DNA of 64,000 bases from Allomesorhizobium camelthorni (GTDB lineage: Bacteria; Pseudomonadota; Alphaproteobacteria; Rhizobiales; Rhizobiaceae), in NCBI RefSeq assembly GCF_011045125.1, contig NZ_JAAKZF010000032.1:1-64000 (forward strand), in the 5' to 3' direction. The notes below the pieces were generated by a model. That model had not been told where the DNA came from. It did not search any database and worked only from the letters and a program-made list of their open reading frames with translations. Shown piece by piece: positions 10,201 through 17,727 of the stretch (within the stretch, counting starts at the first letter, position 1; each line of letters begins with the position of its first letter). The position numbers and the translations under genes were made by a program.

Positions 10201-10775
10201 GATGGCTGGCGGGCGACGGGCACAGTTATACCAAGCTCGACAGCCGCGACCCTTACGGCTTCGCCACGGCGCTTCAACGTGCGCGCCCATCCGCACCGAC
10301 GGTGACCAAGATGCGGCTCCAGCAGGCTGACCCATTCGCCCGCAATTGGACCGACCCTGGAGGCAAGGCGATTTTCACCGCCGAGGCCTGGGGAATGCGC
10401 TCAGGTCGCGGTCGGCATGAGACCGAACGCGGCGGGACGCGGCTTTCTGTTGATCGAGACGCGCTGGTGGCGATGCTGAAGGCGCAGGATCAGGCGTTGC
10501 TGATGCTGATCAAGGTGCGGCGCTATGTTGAGAAGGATCCGAACGATGACCATTTCCGGCACCAGATGCTGGCGGTGATCGTTCGGCCGGAGGAGCCGCT
10601 CGAATTAGTGTTCACCGTTCCACCGCGCTTGCGAGCCGCCATCGCGAAGCTCGGGCACTATGAGCGCGGCGAGTTCGCCGATCGCTTCGCAGCGGTGGAG
10701 GCGCTCGGCGTTCCCCGTCGACAATCCTGGCCGCGCGGCCGCGCGCGGCGCGCGAGACCGCTGGCCGGAAGCTGA
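4203..10775 (+). CDS. giant STAND-type ATPase with N-terminal nuclease-like domain (candidate anti-phage protein)
   Basis: This 2190-residue protein has at least three parts. Residues about 15-220 resemble the Cap4/DUF4297-type dsDNA nuclease fold: 'AIAIEGF' (E50), 'EIADLVRYRGG' (D69) and 'ETLQFKYS' (Q89-x-K91) form an E-D-QxK set. Residues about 270-520 are a STAND/NACHT-like P-loop ATPase with Walker A 'AAGGVGKTVLM' (K303, T304) and Walker B 'VILVLDAID' (D399). The remaining ~1650 residues are alanine-rich and helical, like a repeat solenoid, ending in a distinct mixed domain after about 1750. This order (nuclease effector, STAND switch, long sensor) is that of Avs-type immune proteins that oligomerise on phage proteins. 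I cannot match it to a named subtype. The second gene, a HEPN protein, starts 7 bases after the stop, implying one transcript. Function is inferred. Confidence 0.72.
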   Translation: MASTDVTTEPASIDVVRASRDGHQFHEAWAARIALELLPPDTSLAAIAIEGFAVEDAAEVSDAAHEIADLVRYRGGQTLVTASRVETLQFKYSIAAADRPMRASEMAKTLRKFAIADADLAKARPDATDLAHFELVTNRPIDADTLAALAALRAGDNLDGRAADHASQIAGATDLTGAALQAFANKLTLTGAGGALARVEHANLRTLASWSGATDNLSHARLANLRRLVRDRAGSQGRGDNRIGRVDVLGALDIAHERDIYPVRAAFPDVEAQIERPVLDEIIDLVFADPRALLIHAAGGVGKTVLMQALADKLSTYHCVLLFDGFGAGMWREPSDGRHLPRKSLPHLANLLAANGLCDIMLQSSHVEESLAALRERLAASVATLRRFDANANVILVLDAIDHCGMQAKRTGTASFAHILLQSLNIASIAGVRVVASCRTHRRHDAQGDTRCREFAVPTFSREETAALVQKRLPSATSNDVTVLQRRSNGNPRLLDNLLRRGAPFDVARPGQSSETLEQLLREQIEAAEEQAIERGATASEARGLLVGMAMLPPPVPIDELASALGLSQSDVESFVTDLFPLIELTPTGLIFRDEPTETLVVEMIGADAAARADLIARLDARQAHSIYAARALPGILAEAGEVDALVTLAFDARAMPNLSRVAHRAIRLARLSAAISACAAADQVDDLTKLTLEAARISSATERSDAYLRAHPDLVALSDDAEAIRRFRDDRSTWAGRRHASLAVLDSFSGDQHAAALESDRALTWFDWSLREKREGRGTDRGDWGSLEADAIFVQLLRGNAVRIDRWLAKLDDRYAYGIAAKMLGYAERLARLGIEGEPARQVVYDLTHCRSRSPAVIAAIAARLDLDPQIRRTLYRRLAGVNAEPAEPGSYHDYRREDQLTDGLLDAAGQAVALGLVRDARKIVAHAAGPALRAYQLDDPWPLSGSQVTQHLKVAAVAAAARRRNTHVTDLLPGDMAEVVPPTVRRRGPVAFERNLRQKLQSAKNERKKRPSKRPIDAEEARRWEQCLAKRLAPLPRFVDQIVAILKDPDPAPAIANALTDATAAIASAETYPYRDQPRFLTRLYLDVIRWAAACRAPLDQASGAGLAAFLEASQTQVVANWIGMIALLARTPATQTSALRLARLAEPIICADTDVSAQIQGYGSLARALLPVSVEEARPYFRIGLELADAVGSDDQERIGDLIEFAAQYSGEPLSPEIAHAFVRLVELNIPDEAEALDWRRFTTALTNIAGPAGLAPLARMADREKIGMGWTLPPMLKALVERNRLTPALAAGLIGVARFEATWNWFPPQVAQVILPRLANPARERFAQALLVELDRDDGATLRSEVLYQYKRLFDAELPSDSPVRARIDAFATAKARQSSLPEATASEQPAEMPAFLRDVTMVTPAALRAAIDEAAATFSGNRPTDGFILQSFVPSTTDPAPRMALLNAVAADDLLRFQDKVWFLEGAREHWHGASRALDEALDGAAIRVALRHVDDVVRSGDSWRRPLARIAHLAGTKRDELVREVLKALPGQGVDISSDFWMACAIILAKSASAQAIGDALARYAAQSTALFPDTIGDGPYSSAFAVDGGTPNIVADLLWMRLGSPDAGDRWRAAHAVRALCAEGEHQILAHLLNAIERSSAGAYQDQPRPFFHLHARTWLLIAVARIAAETPVAVAPHRATLEAIATSDAFPHVLCRHFATAALRALTASGQIANAASYAAWLDTLNRPALPPQPRTSHRPGFHSARPDDRPEPQPRFHFDYDFDKYQVDPLGSVFGLAKWEVSDTTIAWIRRYDTTVGSMYDGPSSRWSRDDVRYGSSTFPPVDLHGGQLAWHALMLAAGQLARERPVSGEAWEQAPWDSWLSERLLSRDDGRWLSEGTDLFPVEIAEPVLRYESKAGDQVLVTPHPLDLLPLAGFADTLVTPERLLVSASWESCDGLDVTIGSQLVDQRRARAVAHAVYSADPFFAYLPTDDEGEDAHDRRDPSERALLTRWLAGDGHSYTKLDSRDPYGFATALQRARPSAPTVTKMRLQQADPFARNWTDPGGKAIFTAEAWGMRSGRGRHETERGGTRLSVDRDALVAMLKAQDQALLMLIKVRRYVEKDPNDDHFRHQMLAVIVRPEEPLELVFTVPPRLRAAIAKLGHYERGEFADRFAAVEALGVPRRQSWPRGRARRARPLAGS

Positions 10776-10782
10776 GCACGAC

Positions 10783-12540
10783 ATGCTGCAGATCAATACG
10801 GGGAAGCTCTATGCGCGCGGCGTAGGTCGGACCAACCAGCTCCGCGGCGTGCTCTATTCCAACCTCGAACTCTGCTACGGCTATGACGTGGCGACAGCTG
10901 CCGGGACGCTGCGGGAAACCGACGGCATGCGCGGCAATCGCGCGATCGTATATGAGATCGAGGAGCGTATCGAGCAGGCAGAGGTCGGCCCTGGTTTCCT
11001 AATCTCGCACACGATTGGCCCGTTCCTGATCGACTTTGCCGCGCTGGCGACATTCGGCCTGCGCGCGATCGTCTCTCCAGATCCAGCGGTGGTCGACCGG
11101 CTGACCTCGAAGGCGCCGGGTCTGGCGTCGTACGACCCGCCGAGCAAGTTCATCCGGCGATATTTTGATGAACGGATCGCACTGCAGGAAGGCGAGATTG
11201 CGCGCTTCAAGGAGCTCGTCGATCAGCTGCTCGCGCTAGATCGACGCCATTTTCTTGGCGCGATGCGCGCGATCCGGACTTTCGTGACTGCGCTCCACCG
11301 CATGCGCGATGATCTGGCGCTCGCATATACGCTGCTCGTGTCAGCGGTAGAATCGCTCGCGCAGGAGTTCGATGGGTACACGACCAGCTGGAAAGATGTT
11401 GACGAACGCAAGCGTGTACCTGTGGACCGGGCTTTGGCAAAGGCGTCAAAGCGTACCGGCAACGCAGTTCGCGAGGCTATACTTGGTTCGGAGCACGCGT
11501 CACTGGCACGGCGCTACCGTGCCTTTGTTCTCCACCATGTCGATCGCGACTATTTTCGCGCACCGGACCTGATCGCAGGCGCCGCCATCGCTCGGCATGA
11601 ACTAGGTGAGGCGCTGCGTCAGGCTTATGTGCTCCGCTCACGCTATGTCCATAATGTCCGCCAATTGCCGGACGCGATCACGCTGTCGGACGGCGATCGC
11701 GAGGCGGCCGAGGTGGATCGTCGTCCGGTCCTGAGCTTCCAGGGGCTGGTCCGCCTCACTCACCATGTGATCACGGCGTTTATCGCCAACGGTCCGACGA
11801 CCACACACGAGCCTTATAACTATACGCGTGAGCAGGCTGGGGTGGTCATGGTCCCGCTTGCCCCGGAGATGTGGGTCGGCATGCCGCTCATGAGCGCGAA
11901 GCAGGCTCGACAACGGCTTGAAGGGCATCTTGAGCAGCTTGTGCCTGTGCTCATGAACGCGCCAAACGCGACCGTCACGGATCTGCGACCGATCTTTCCG
12001 GATATGGAGCGGCTGGCAAAGTCCTGCGCCAAGCTGGAGCGTTCCCAGCTGCTAACGCTGTATGCACTATTTGCGCGTCTGATTCCGAAGCACGATCACT
12101 CCGCCAAGCTGGACGCGTTGATCGAGCAGCACATGGATGTCATCGGAGCGCCAAGCAGCGAGGCGCTCGTCGCTCGCACGATCTTCGGCATGCTTGAGGC
12201 CTGGTCGATCGATGTGCATCGCGAGGCGCTAGAGCAGTATATTGCTGCGCGCGTGACGCCTTCAGGATTGCAGGCGCCGAGAATTTTGGAGGCTGCTATG
12301 TGCTTGGCGCTTGCTGAACGCTTTCGCGTAGCGCGTCGTTACAAGGAAGCGCGGGAATGGGTCGGATTCGCCGTCGAAGCTTGTCCAGGGCACCAAGCCG
12401 TTCGCGATCTTGAGGAGCGTTTCTCGTATCGTAAGCGCGTTGACTGGCAGAACGCGTTGATGCCGCGTTTGGCGCTTCGTCGGGCACCAAAGCACAAGCC
12501 AAGTCCTTCGGCGATTAGTGATAGTTCCGCTGAGCTATAG
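10783..12540 (+). CDS. HEPN-domain protein, partner of the STAND nuclease
   Basis: The 585-residue product contains a HEPN signature in its middle: helix 'AYTLLVSAVESLAQEF' (about 181-196), then 'ALRQAYVLRSRYVHNVRQ', where R285-x4-H290 fits the R-x4-6-H motif of HEPN ribonucleases, closest in look to Apea-type HEPN. The N-terminal ~170 residues and the helical C-terminal ~200 residues (TPR-like ending) are unassigned. I chose the ATG at 10783, seven bases after the upstream stop; a longer frame from 10660 would overlap the upstream gene by 116 bases. The tight spacing says the two proteins work together. HEPN proteins in defence loci are usually RNA-cleaving toxins or adaptors, so it may be a second effector or a regulator of the STAND protein. 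Catalytic activity is unproven. Confidence 0.7.
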   Translation: MLQINTGKLYARGVGRTNQLRGVLYSNLELCYGYDVATAAGTLRETDGMRGNRAIVYEIEERIEQAEVGPGFLISHTIGPFLIDFAALATFGLRAIVSPDPAVVDRLTSKAPGLASYDPPSKFIRRYFDERIALQEGEIARFKELVDQLLALDRRHFLGAMRAIRTFVTALHRMRDDLALAYTLLVSAVESLAQEFDGYTTSWKDVDERKRVPVDRALAKASKRTGNAVREAILGSEHASLARRYRAFVLHHVDRDYFRAPDLIAGAAIARHELGEALRQAYVLRSRYVHNVRQLPDAITLSDGDREAAEVDRRPVLSFQGLVRLTHHVITAFIANGPTTTHEPYNYTREQAGVVMVPLAPEMWVGMPLMSAKQARQRLEGHLEQLVPVLMNAPNATVTDLRPIFPDMERLAKSCAKLERSQLLTLYALFARLIPKHDHSAKLDALIEQHMDVIGAPSSEALVARTIFGMLEAWSIDVHREALEQYIAARVTPSGLQAPRILEAAMCLALAERFRVARRYKEAREWVGFAVEACPGHQAVRDLEERFSYRKRVDWQNALMPRLALRRAPKHKPSPSAISDSSAEL

Positions 12541-13019
12541 CGAGTGAAGCTTGATCGAGGAGATGGCACGTCGAGCCTTCGAAGCTGAGCGCAGGCGCGC
12601 GCGCAAACACATATCCGAGCTCCCGTCGGTCTCACGACGAAAGACGCAGTCTAACGAACGGCCGGTTTGAGGGAGTCAAAATGCACGCCGGAATGGCTGA
12701 AAAGGGGCGCCGCGCACTGCCATCCCCTGTGTGGAAGTAGAGGTCGGCCTGGGTGCCAAAGCCTTCCGTAGGGGATCATTTGCAGAAGTGCTGGAGCCGC
12801 ACAAAGAGGGGAAGGCTAAGAGGGAGGTCAAATTTGCGCGTAGAACAACCTGAGGTCATTCCTCTTCTTGGTCATTAGGTTCGCCAGACCATATGAGAGA
12901 ATACGAGGGAAATGGATTGGCGAACCAGCTGCTAACATATTGATTGTCTGTAGGAAACGTTGACCCTCAGCGACTAACATAATCGTTATCCGTCAATAGC
13001 TTACAAAGCGGTTCTCCCC
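12541..13019. other. long intergenic region after the STAND/HEPN pair
   Basis: I see no supported gene. Composition falls to lower GC between about 12880 and 13020, unlike the flanks, which suggests old insertions or decay at the right edge of the STAND/HEPN unit. Confidence 0.3.
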
Positions 13020-13157
13020 TCACAGATCGAGCAGCGCGAGGCGCGTATCCTGCCCCAGGGCAGCCAGCACGATGTCATCGACATCTTCGCCTATGCCACC
13101 GAGTGCTCGATGGAACGCTGAGGCGTGGGCTTCTCTGTTCGGCTTGCCTTTGGTCAT
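13020..13157 (-). CDS. small hypothetical protein (45 residues)
   Basis: A short minus-strand frame begins ATG at 13157 and reads MTKGKPNREAHASAFHRA and on to '...LALLDL' before a TGA. Its amino-acid make-up and GC-rich third positions look protein-like, but I do not recognise it. It sits alone between the HEPN gene and the SDR gene and could be a remnant. Confidence 0.3.
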   Translation of the reverse strand: MTKGKPNREAHASAFHRALGGIGEDVDDIVLAALGQDTRLALLDL

Positions 13158-13267
13158 GGTCTTCAACCACTGAAAAGGAAGCCTTTGATAATCGATCCTG
13201 AGTTAATCCAGAGGTGCGCGATCTGTCTGCGAGAACGAATTTCTGAATTCCTTTCGAAGCAGCTTTG

Positions 13268-13296
13268 CGGCGGGCGGATACTATGTTCGCCCGCCG
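13268..13296 (-). terminator. hairpin after the SDR genes
   Basis: Nine-base perfect arms (CGGCGGGCG and CGCCCGCCG) enclose an 11-base loop 15 bases beyond the stop codon of the leftward SDR gene. The T-tract on the minus strand is poor, so this may be an inefficient or Rho-assisted terminator. Confidence 0.45.
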
Positions 13297-13310
13297 GGTG
13301 ATTGGGTAAT

Positions 13311-14216
13311 TCAAGCCTGCTTGGCGGGCTTGAGCAGATCGCTAAGACCCACGCGGTGCAGCATCTCTGCACGCAGCCGGTCGAGCACACCGAAGCCGAT
13401 ATTTGCGCCATCGTCGGTCGGGTCGTAGTGAATGCGGAACGGGCGCTCGCCGAAGGGCGTATCGACGGCCTGCACGATCAGATCCGCGACCGGTGCGGGC
13501 TCGGCGTCATCCGGCACGATGTCGGCAAAGGCCTTCTGCACGGTCTCGCTGAAGCCGGCATAGGGACCGTCCGCCTCGTATTCGGCGAGCCGGGCCGCGT
13601 CGGCCGGGCTGCCGGAATGGGCGAAGTGGTTTGTGCCCTTTGTGAAAGCGCCGGGGACCACGATGGTGGTCTCGATACCCCAGCGGGCGAGCTCGCGGGA
13701 ATACTGGACGGCCAGCGAATCCATGGCTGCCTTGGCGGCGAAATAAGGCGAGAGGTAGGGCGGGGTGCCGCCAGCCGAGCTGGAACTGGATACCCAGACC
13801 AGCAAGCCTTCGCGGCGAGCCCGCATGTGGGGCAGGACGGCACGATTGACCCGCTGCGTCCCCAGCACGTTGACATCGTATTGCTGGGCGAACTGCTCCG
13901 GCGTGAAAGCTTCGGCCGGGCCGAACATCATATGCCCGGCATTGTGCACCACGACATCGATCTGGCCACTTTTGGCGATGATCTTGTCGATTGCCGCGCC
14001 GACGGAGGGTTCGGACTGGACGTCCAGCTCGATCGGGCGCAGGTCTATGCCTTCCTTGTCCGACAGCTCGACGAGCTGGGCGCCATTGCCGGCGTTGCGG
14101 CCAGCGACATCACGCATCGAGGCGTAGACGGTGTGGCCGGCGCGGGCGAGGGCTTCGGCGGTCAGGCGGCCAAAACCGCTGGATGATCCGGTGACGAGGG
14201 CAATTTTCTTGCTCAT
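13311..14216 (-). CDS. SDR-family oxidoreductase
   Basis: A classical short-chain dehydrogenase/reductase of 301 residues, a soluble NAD(P)-dependent enzyme. The Rossmann glycine motif is at the start (IALVTGSSSGFGRLTAE), followed by 'VVHNAGHMMFG' (NAG motif), the serine in 'VWVSSSSSAGG' and the YxxxK-like 'YLSPYFAAKAAMDSLA'. The C-terminus 'GANIGFGVLDRLRAEMLHRV' resembles SDRs often found next to LysR regulators. The start at 14216 is chosen because AAAGGA lies 8-9 bases upstream; a start 10 codons earlier is less likely. Probably co-transcribed after the SDR at 14267 (50-base gap). Substrate unknown. Confidence 0.87.
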   Translation of the reverse strand: MSKKIALVTGSSSGFGRLTAEALARAGHTVYASMRDVAGRNAGNGAQLVELSDKEGIDLRPIELDVQSEPSVGAAIDKIIAKSGQIDVVVHNAGHMMFGPAEAFTPEQFAQQYDVNVLGTQRVNRAVLPHMRARREGLLVWVSSSSSAGGTPPYLSPYFAAKAAMDSLAVQYSRELARWGIETTIVVPGAFTKGTNHFAHSGSPADAARLAEYEADGPYAGFSETVQKAFADIVPDDAEPAPVADLIVQAVDTPFGERPFRIHYDPTDDGANIGFGVLDRLRAEMLHRVGLSDLLKPAKQA

Positions 14217-14266
14217 GGCGAATATCCTTTCGTCTATTGTGAGCAACTGGGGGAGATGGCGGTCGG

Positions 14267-15007
14267 TCAGATGACGCCGCCGTTGGCGCGCAGCACCTGG
14301 CCGTTGATCCAGGCGCCGTCAGGACCGGCGAGGAACGCGACCGTGTTGGCGATATCTTCGGGCTGGCCAAGGCGTTCGAGCGGGGCGAGCTTGGTCAGGT
14401 TGTCGATCACCGCTTGCGGCTTGCCGTCGAGGAAAAGCGCCGTGGCCGTCGGCCCGGGCGCAACGGCGTTGACGGTGATGTTGCGGCCGCGCAGTTCCTT
14501 GGACAGCACATGCGTCATCGCTTCGATCCCAGCCTTGGTCGCGGCATAGACGCCATAGGTCGGCTGGTAGAGCCCGACGACGCTGGACGACAGGTTGATG
14601 ATGCGGCCGCCAGACCGCAGGCGACGGCTGGCCTCGCGCATGGTGTTGATGCTGCCCTTGAGGTTGATCGCGATCTGATTGTCGACAAAGGCGTCGTCGC
14701 CGTCGGCGATCGTGGCCAGCTTCATGATGCCTGCATTGTTGACCAGCACGTCGACCCCGCCGAGCGCGGCTTCCGTGGTGTCGAACATGCGATAGACAGC
14801 AGCGGCATCGCTGACATCGGCCTGGGCGGCAATGGCGCGGCCGCCGGCGGTCTCGATGTTGTCGACGAGCTGGCGTGCAGCGTCTTCGCCGCCGGCATAG
14901 TTGACGACGACGGTGAAGCCGTCCTTTGCCAGTCGCTGGGCGATCGCCGCACCGATCCCGCGAGAGGCACCGGTGACGATCACGACCTTGTTTTTGGAAG
15001 TGGTCAT
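14267..15007 (-). CDS. SDR-family oxidoreductase (FabG-like)
   Basis: A 246-residue FabG-like short-chain dehydrogenase. Cofactor motif 'VVIVTGASRGIGAAIAQRL' opens the protein; 'LVNNAGIMKL' (NNAG), 'IINLSSSVVGLYQPTYGVYA' and 'YAATKAGIEAMTHVLSKEL' give the catalytic Ser-Tyr-Lys; 'NAVAPGPTATALF' and 'GAWINGQVLRANGG' complete the pattern. The start at 15007 follows GGAGA at a good distance; the frame is open 28 codons further but without family similarity. It is transcribed away from the LysR gene at 15115, which is the likely regulator. Substrate not determinable. Confidence 0.88.
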   Translation of the reverse strand: MTTSKNKVVIVTGASRGIGAAIAQRLAKDGFTVVVNYAGGEDAARQLVDNIETAGGRAIAAQADVSDAAAVYRMFDTTEAALGGVDVLVNNAGIMKLATIADGDDAFVDNQIAINLKGSINTMREASRRLRSGGRIINLSSSVVGLYQPTYGVYAATKAGIEAMTHVLSKELRGRNITVNAVAPGPTATALFLDGKPQAVIDNLTKLAPLERLGQPEDIANTVAFLAGPDGAWINGQVLRANGGVI

Positions 15008-15114
15008 TTTCGTTCTCCATTCTGGTTTCGCGCTCAGCGCGTCTTGACGAGAACAAACATGACCTCTTGAAGCCGCCATATAATCGGGCATGATCCGGTA
15101 TCATTTGCCGGGGA

Positions 15115-16032
15115 ATGCGAACAATGGATCGGTTCGAGTCGATGCGGATCTTCACCCGTGTAGCGGAGCGGCGCAGTTTCACCCGGGCGGCTGAGGATCT
15201 GGTCATCCCCCGTTCAACGGTGACGGATGCAGTCAAACTGCTTGAACAGCGGCTGGGCGTGCGCCTTCTGGAGCGCACGACGCGCGTGGTGCGTCCGACG
15301 CTCGATGGCGAGGCCTATTATCAGCGTTGCGTGCGGCTGATCGCCGACCTGGAAGACGCGGAGGCCGGGTTCAGCAGCGCGAAGCCATCGGGCCTATTGC
15401 GTGTTGACGTCCACGGCACGCAAGCCCGTCATTTCCTGCTTCCGGCACTGCCGGCGTTTCTCCAGACCTATCCGGAAATCCAGTTGCATATCAGCGAGGT
15501 CCATCAGCCAATGGACATTGTCAGGGAAGGCTATGACTGCATCATCCGGGTTGGCGAACTGACCGACAGCTCGCTCATTCAGCGCAAGCTTGCCGAGCTC
15601 GAGCGCGGCACCTTCGCCAGTCCAGATTATCTTGAGCGGTTTGGTGTGCCGCAAAGCGTCCAGGATCTAAAAAAAGGACACAGGATGGTTGGCCTTCTTT
15701 CGCCGGATCAACCAGCCGTCGCGCCATTCGCATTCCAGGTCGCCCGCGAGACAGAAACGATCCTTCTGCCCTCTGATATCACGGTCACGGGTCCGGAAAC
15801 CAATGTCGCATCCGCTTGTGTGGGTCTGGGTATCATTCAGGTGCCTCGCTACCGGGTTGTGTCGGAACTAGCGCGCTCAGTTCTGGTCGAGATTTTGTCG
15901 GCGACGCCCCCACCGCCCATTCCCGTTCATGTGCTCTACTCACACACGCGTCAATTGTCGCCGCGGCTGCGCGTCTTTCTGGAGTGGGTCGCTGTCCAAT
16001 ATAGACAGGAAAGTCGTCGCCAGAACCACTAG
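15115..16032 (+). CDS. LysR-family transcriptional regulator
   Basis: A 305-residue LysR-type regulator. The N-terminal winged helix-turn-helix is clear (FESMRIFTRVAERRSFTRAA, with recognition region 'IPRSTVTDAVKLLEQRLGVR'), and the rest is the periplasmic-binding-protein-like effector domain. It is divergent from the two SDR genes across a 107-base gap, the standard arrangement for a LysR protein controlling its neighbour in response to a substrate or oxidant. An ATG three codons later (15124) is an alternative start. A TATAAT at about 15079 could serve this gene, but no good -35 accompanies it. Confidence 0.88.
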   Translation: MRTMDRFESMRIFTRVAERRSFTRAAEDLVIPRSTVTDAVKLLEQRLGVRLLERTTRVVRPTLDGEAYYQRCVRLIADLEDAEAGFSSAKPSGLLRVDVHGTQARHFLLPALPAFLQTYPEIQLHISEVHQPMDIVREGYDCIIRVGELTDSSLIQRKLAELERGTFASPDYLERFGVPQSVQDLKKGHRMVGLLSPDQPAVAPFAFQVARETETILLPSDITVTGPETNVASACVGLGIIQVPRYRVVSELARSVLVEILSATPPPPIPVHVLYSHTRQLSPRLRVFLEWVAVQYRQESRRQNH

Positions 16033-16076
16033 AGCTCGCTGCGATGCCGCGCAGCGCGCTCCTTTGAAGGCAAGCG

Positions 16077-16160
16077 CTAGCGTGGGTAGTAGAGCGAGAA
16101 GCCATCGAATGGCTGCGTCCAGTCCTCGAGCAGGCGAGTCAGCGCGCGAGTGGCGTAAAA
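16077..16160 (-). pseudogene. C-terminal remnant of a LysR-type regulator
   Basis: On the minus strand a short frame reads TRALTRLLEDWTQPFDGFSL, then YYPR and a stop at 16077-16079. This is the characteristic end of LysR effector domains ('L..dW....pg..l.YP'). Nothing upstream continues the protein, so only the tail of a second LysR gene survives. Confidence 0.55.
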
Positions 16161-16223
16161 CGGTTGCGCCTCAGTTACTTCCACATATGCGACATTTTAT
16201 TGCTTGACGCATTGCGGGTTTCA

Positions 16224-16868
16224 TCAATTGGGCGCTATGGCCATGCCACGAATTACCGCTGGTCGTACCTTCACTCTGTCGAACCAGCTCTTAACCGCGA
16301 GATAGTCGTCAAGATTGGTTCGGTGCCGCTCGAACCGAGCTACCCACGGAAAGATCGCGATGTCAGCGATCGTGTACTCTTCGCCTGCAACGAACTTCTG
16401 CTTTGTCAGCTGAGCATTCAGGACACGATAAAGCCGCTGGGTCTCGTCATTATAGCGCTTGATCGCATAGGGGATCGCCTCGTCCATGAGGTTGAAGTGA
16501 TGTGCCTGCCCCAGCATCGGACCGAAGCCCCCCATCTGCCACATAAGCCAGACATCAACCTTAGCCCGCTGTCGTTCCTCTTCCGGGTAGAAGCGTCTGA
16601 ACTTTCGGGCGAGATAGAGCAGAATCGCCCCGGATTCGAATATCTGGATCGGCGCGCCGTCTGGTCCCTCTGGGTCGACGATGGCAGGGATGCGGTTGTT
16701 TGGCGCGATTGCCAGAAAGTCGGGCTCGAATTGTTTACCTTTCGTTATGTCGATGAAGTGGACATTGTAAGGGATGTCCAGTTCCTCGGCCATGATCGTG
16801 GCCTTCCGTCCGTTCGGCGTGGTCCAGTAATAGATGTCGATGCGTTGTGTTTGGGTCGTCACATCCAT
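16224..16868 (-). CDS. glutathione S-transferase, YfcG/YghU-like
   Basis: A 214-residue cytosolic GST. The thioredoxin-fold N-terminus has 'IDIYYWTTPNGRKATIMAEEL', where T-x-x-N is the pattern of Nu-class/YfcG-like enzymes that bind glutathione disulfide through Thr and Asn, and 'NNRIPAIVDPEGP' with the cis-proline, followed by 'IFESGAILLYLARK' (ESGAI). The helical domain ends with 'YTIADIAIFPW'. It is the last gene of the leftward catabolic cluster, 78 bases after the enoyl-CoA hydratase gene. A detoxification or thiol-transfer step in the pathway is plausible; substrate unknown. Confidence 0.87.
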   Translation of the reverse strand: MDVTTQTQRIDIYYWTTPNGRKATIMAEELDIPYNVHFIDITKGKQFEPDFLAIAPNNRIPAIVDPEGPDGAPIQIFESGAILLYLARKFRRFYPEEERQRAKVDVWLMWQMGGFGPMLGQAHHFNLMDEAIPYAIKRYNDETQRLYRVLNAQLTKQKFVAGEEYTIADIAIFPWVARFERHRTNLDDYLAVKSWFDRVKVRPAVIRGMAIAPN

Positions 16869-16946
16869 TTCCCCTGAACGATGGTGTCCGGAGCTCTATT
16901 CACTCCCATCCCAAGGCGGCAAGAACTTGCAAGTGCCAGAACTTGC

Positions 16947-17723
16947 TCACCAGAACCGATCAAAATCGGGCCTTCGACGCTCCGAGAAAGCGCGGATGCC
17001 TTCCTGCCACTCCTCGTGCGGCACCTCGGTCGGGGACACTCGTACGCCTTTCCAGTCCGTACTTTCGTACTTGTTGATGTATTCCTTCGAGACACGCAGC
17101 GCGCCCGGCGAGACCTCCACTGCGATCTTCTCGGCAAAGTCAAGCGCTAACGACAACGCCTCTCCGGAGCTGACCAGTTGCGTTGCCAATCCGATCTCGG
17201 CTGCCTCCGCCGCTTTCACGCGGCGTCGCGAAACGATCATCTCCAGCGCCTTGCGGGGTCCGACGATGCCGCTCAAACGCGCCAGCGCCGTGTTTGGGAC
17301 GACACCCAGCCCGATCTCCGGGAGGCAAAAAAAAGCGTCCTGCTCCGCGAACACGACATCGCAGCTTAGTGTCAGTTCCACTCCTCCACCCAACGTCGGG
17401 CCGTTCACCGCGGCGATAACCAGCCGCCGCTCCTCGGCTAGCGTCTGAAAGAGGGTGACCGGATCCGTCTCCGGGTCGTTAGCGGCCATCCAGCCGCCAG
17501 CGAGATCGTTCACGTTTGCGCCGGCGCAGAACACCGACCCCGCTGCCGCTATCACGATCACCCGCGCGCCTTGAGACCGCGATCGGATGATAGTGTCAAC
17601 GAAACCTCGCACGATGCTGCGCGAAAGAGCGTTTCGATGCGCGACATCATCGAGGGTCAAAAGCAGAACATGGCCTCGCAACTCACTTCTGAACCCCGAA
17701 CTATTCTCAGAAGTCTCAGTCAT
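16947..17723 (-). CDS. enoyl-CoA hydratase/isomerase family protein
   Basis: A 258-residue crotonase-fold enzyme acting on acyl-CoA thioesters. The oxyanion-hole segments 'VFCAGANVNDL' and 'GPTLGGGVELTLSCD' are present, the two glutamates expected for hydratases are in 'GGGVE' and 'LPEIGLG', and the usual 'PGGGGTQRL' is altered to 'VPNTALARL'. Translated 4 bases after the thioesterase gene and in one run with ligase and dehydrogenase genes, so it should hydrate the enoyl-CoA made by the dehydrogenase at 19794. The family also includes lyases and isomerases, so the exact reaction is uncertain. Confidence 0.87.
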   Translation of the reverse strand: MTETSENSSGFRSELRGHVLLLTLDDVAHRNALSRSIVRGFVDTIIRSRSQGARVIVIAAAGSVFCAGANVNDLAGGWMAANDPETDPVTLFQTLAEERRLVIAAVNGPTLGGGVELTLSCDVVFAEQDAFFCLPEIGLGVVPNTALARLSGIVGPRKALEMIVSRRRVKAAEAAEIGLATQLVSSGEALSLALDFAEKIAVEVSPGALRVSKEYINKYESTDWKGVRVSPTEVPHEEWQEGIRAFSERRRPDFDRFW

Positions 17724-17727
17724 TTAT

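Noticed and set aside
10660-10782. N-terminal extension of the HEPN protein
   Set aside because: It would overlap the STAND gene by 116 bases and is a shadow of its coding sequence; the ATG at 10783 is well placed.
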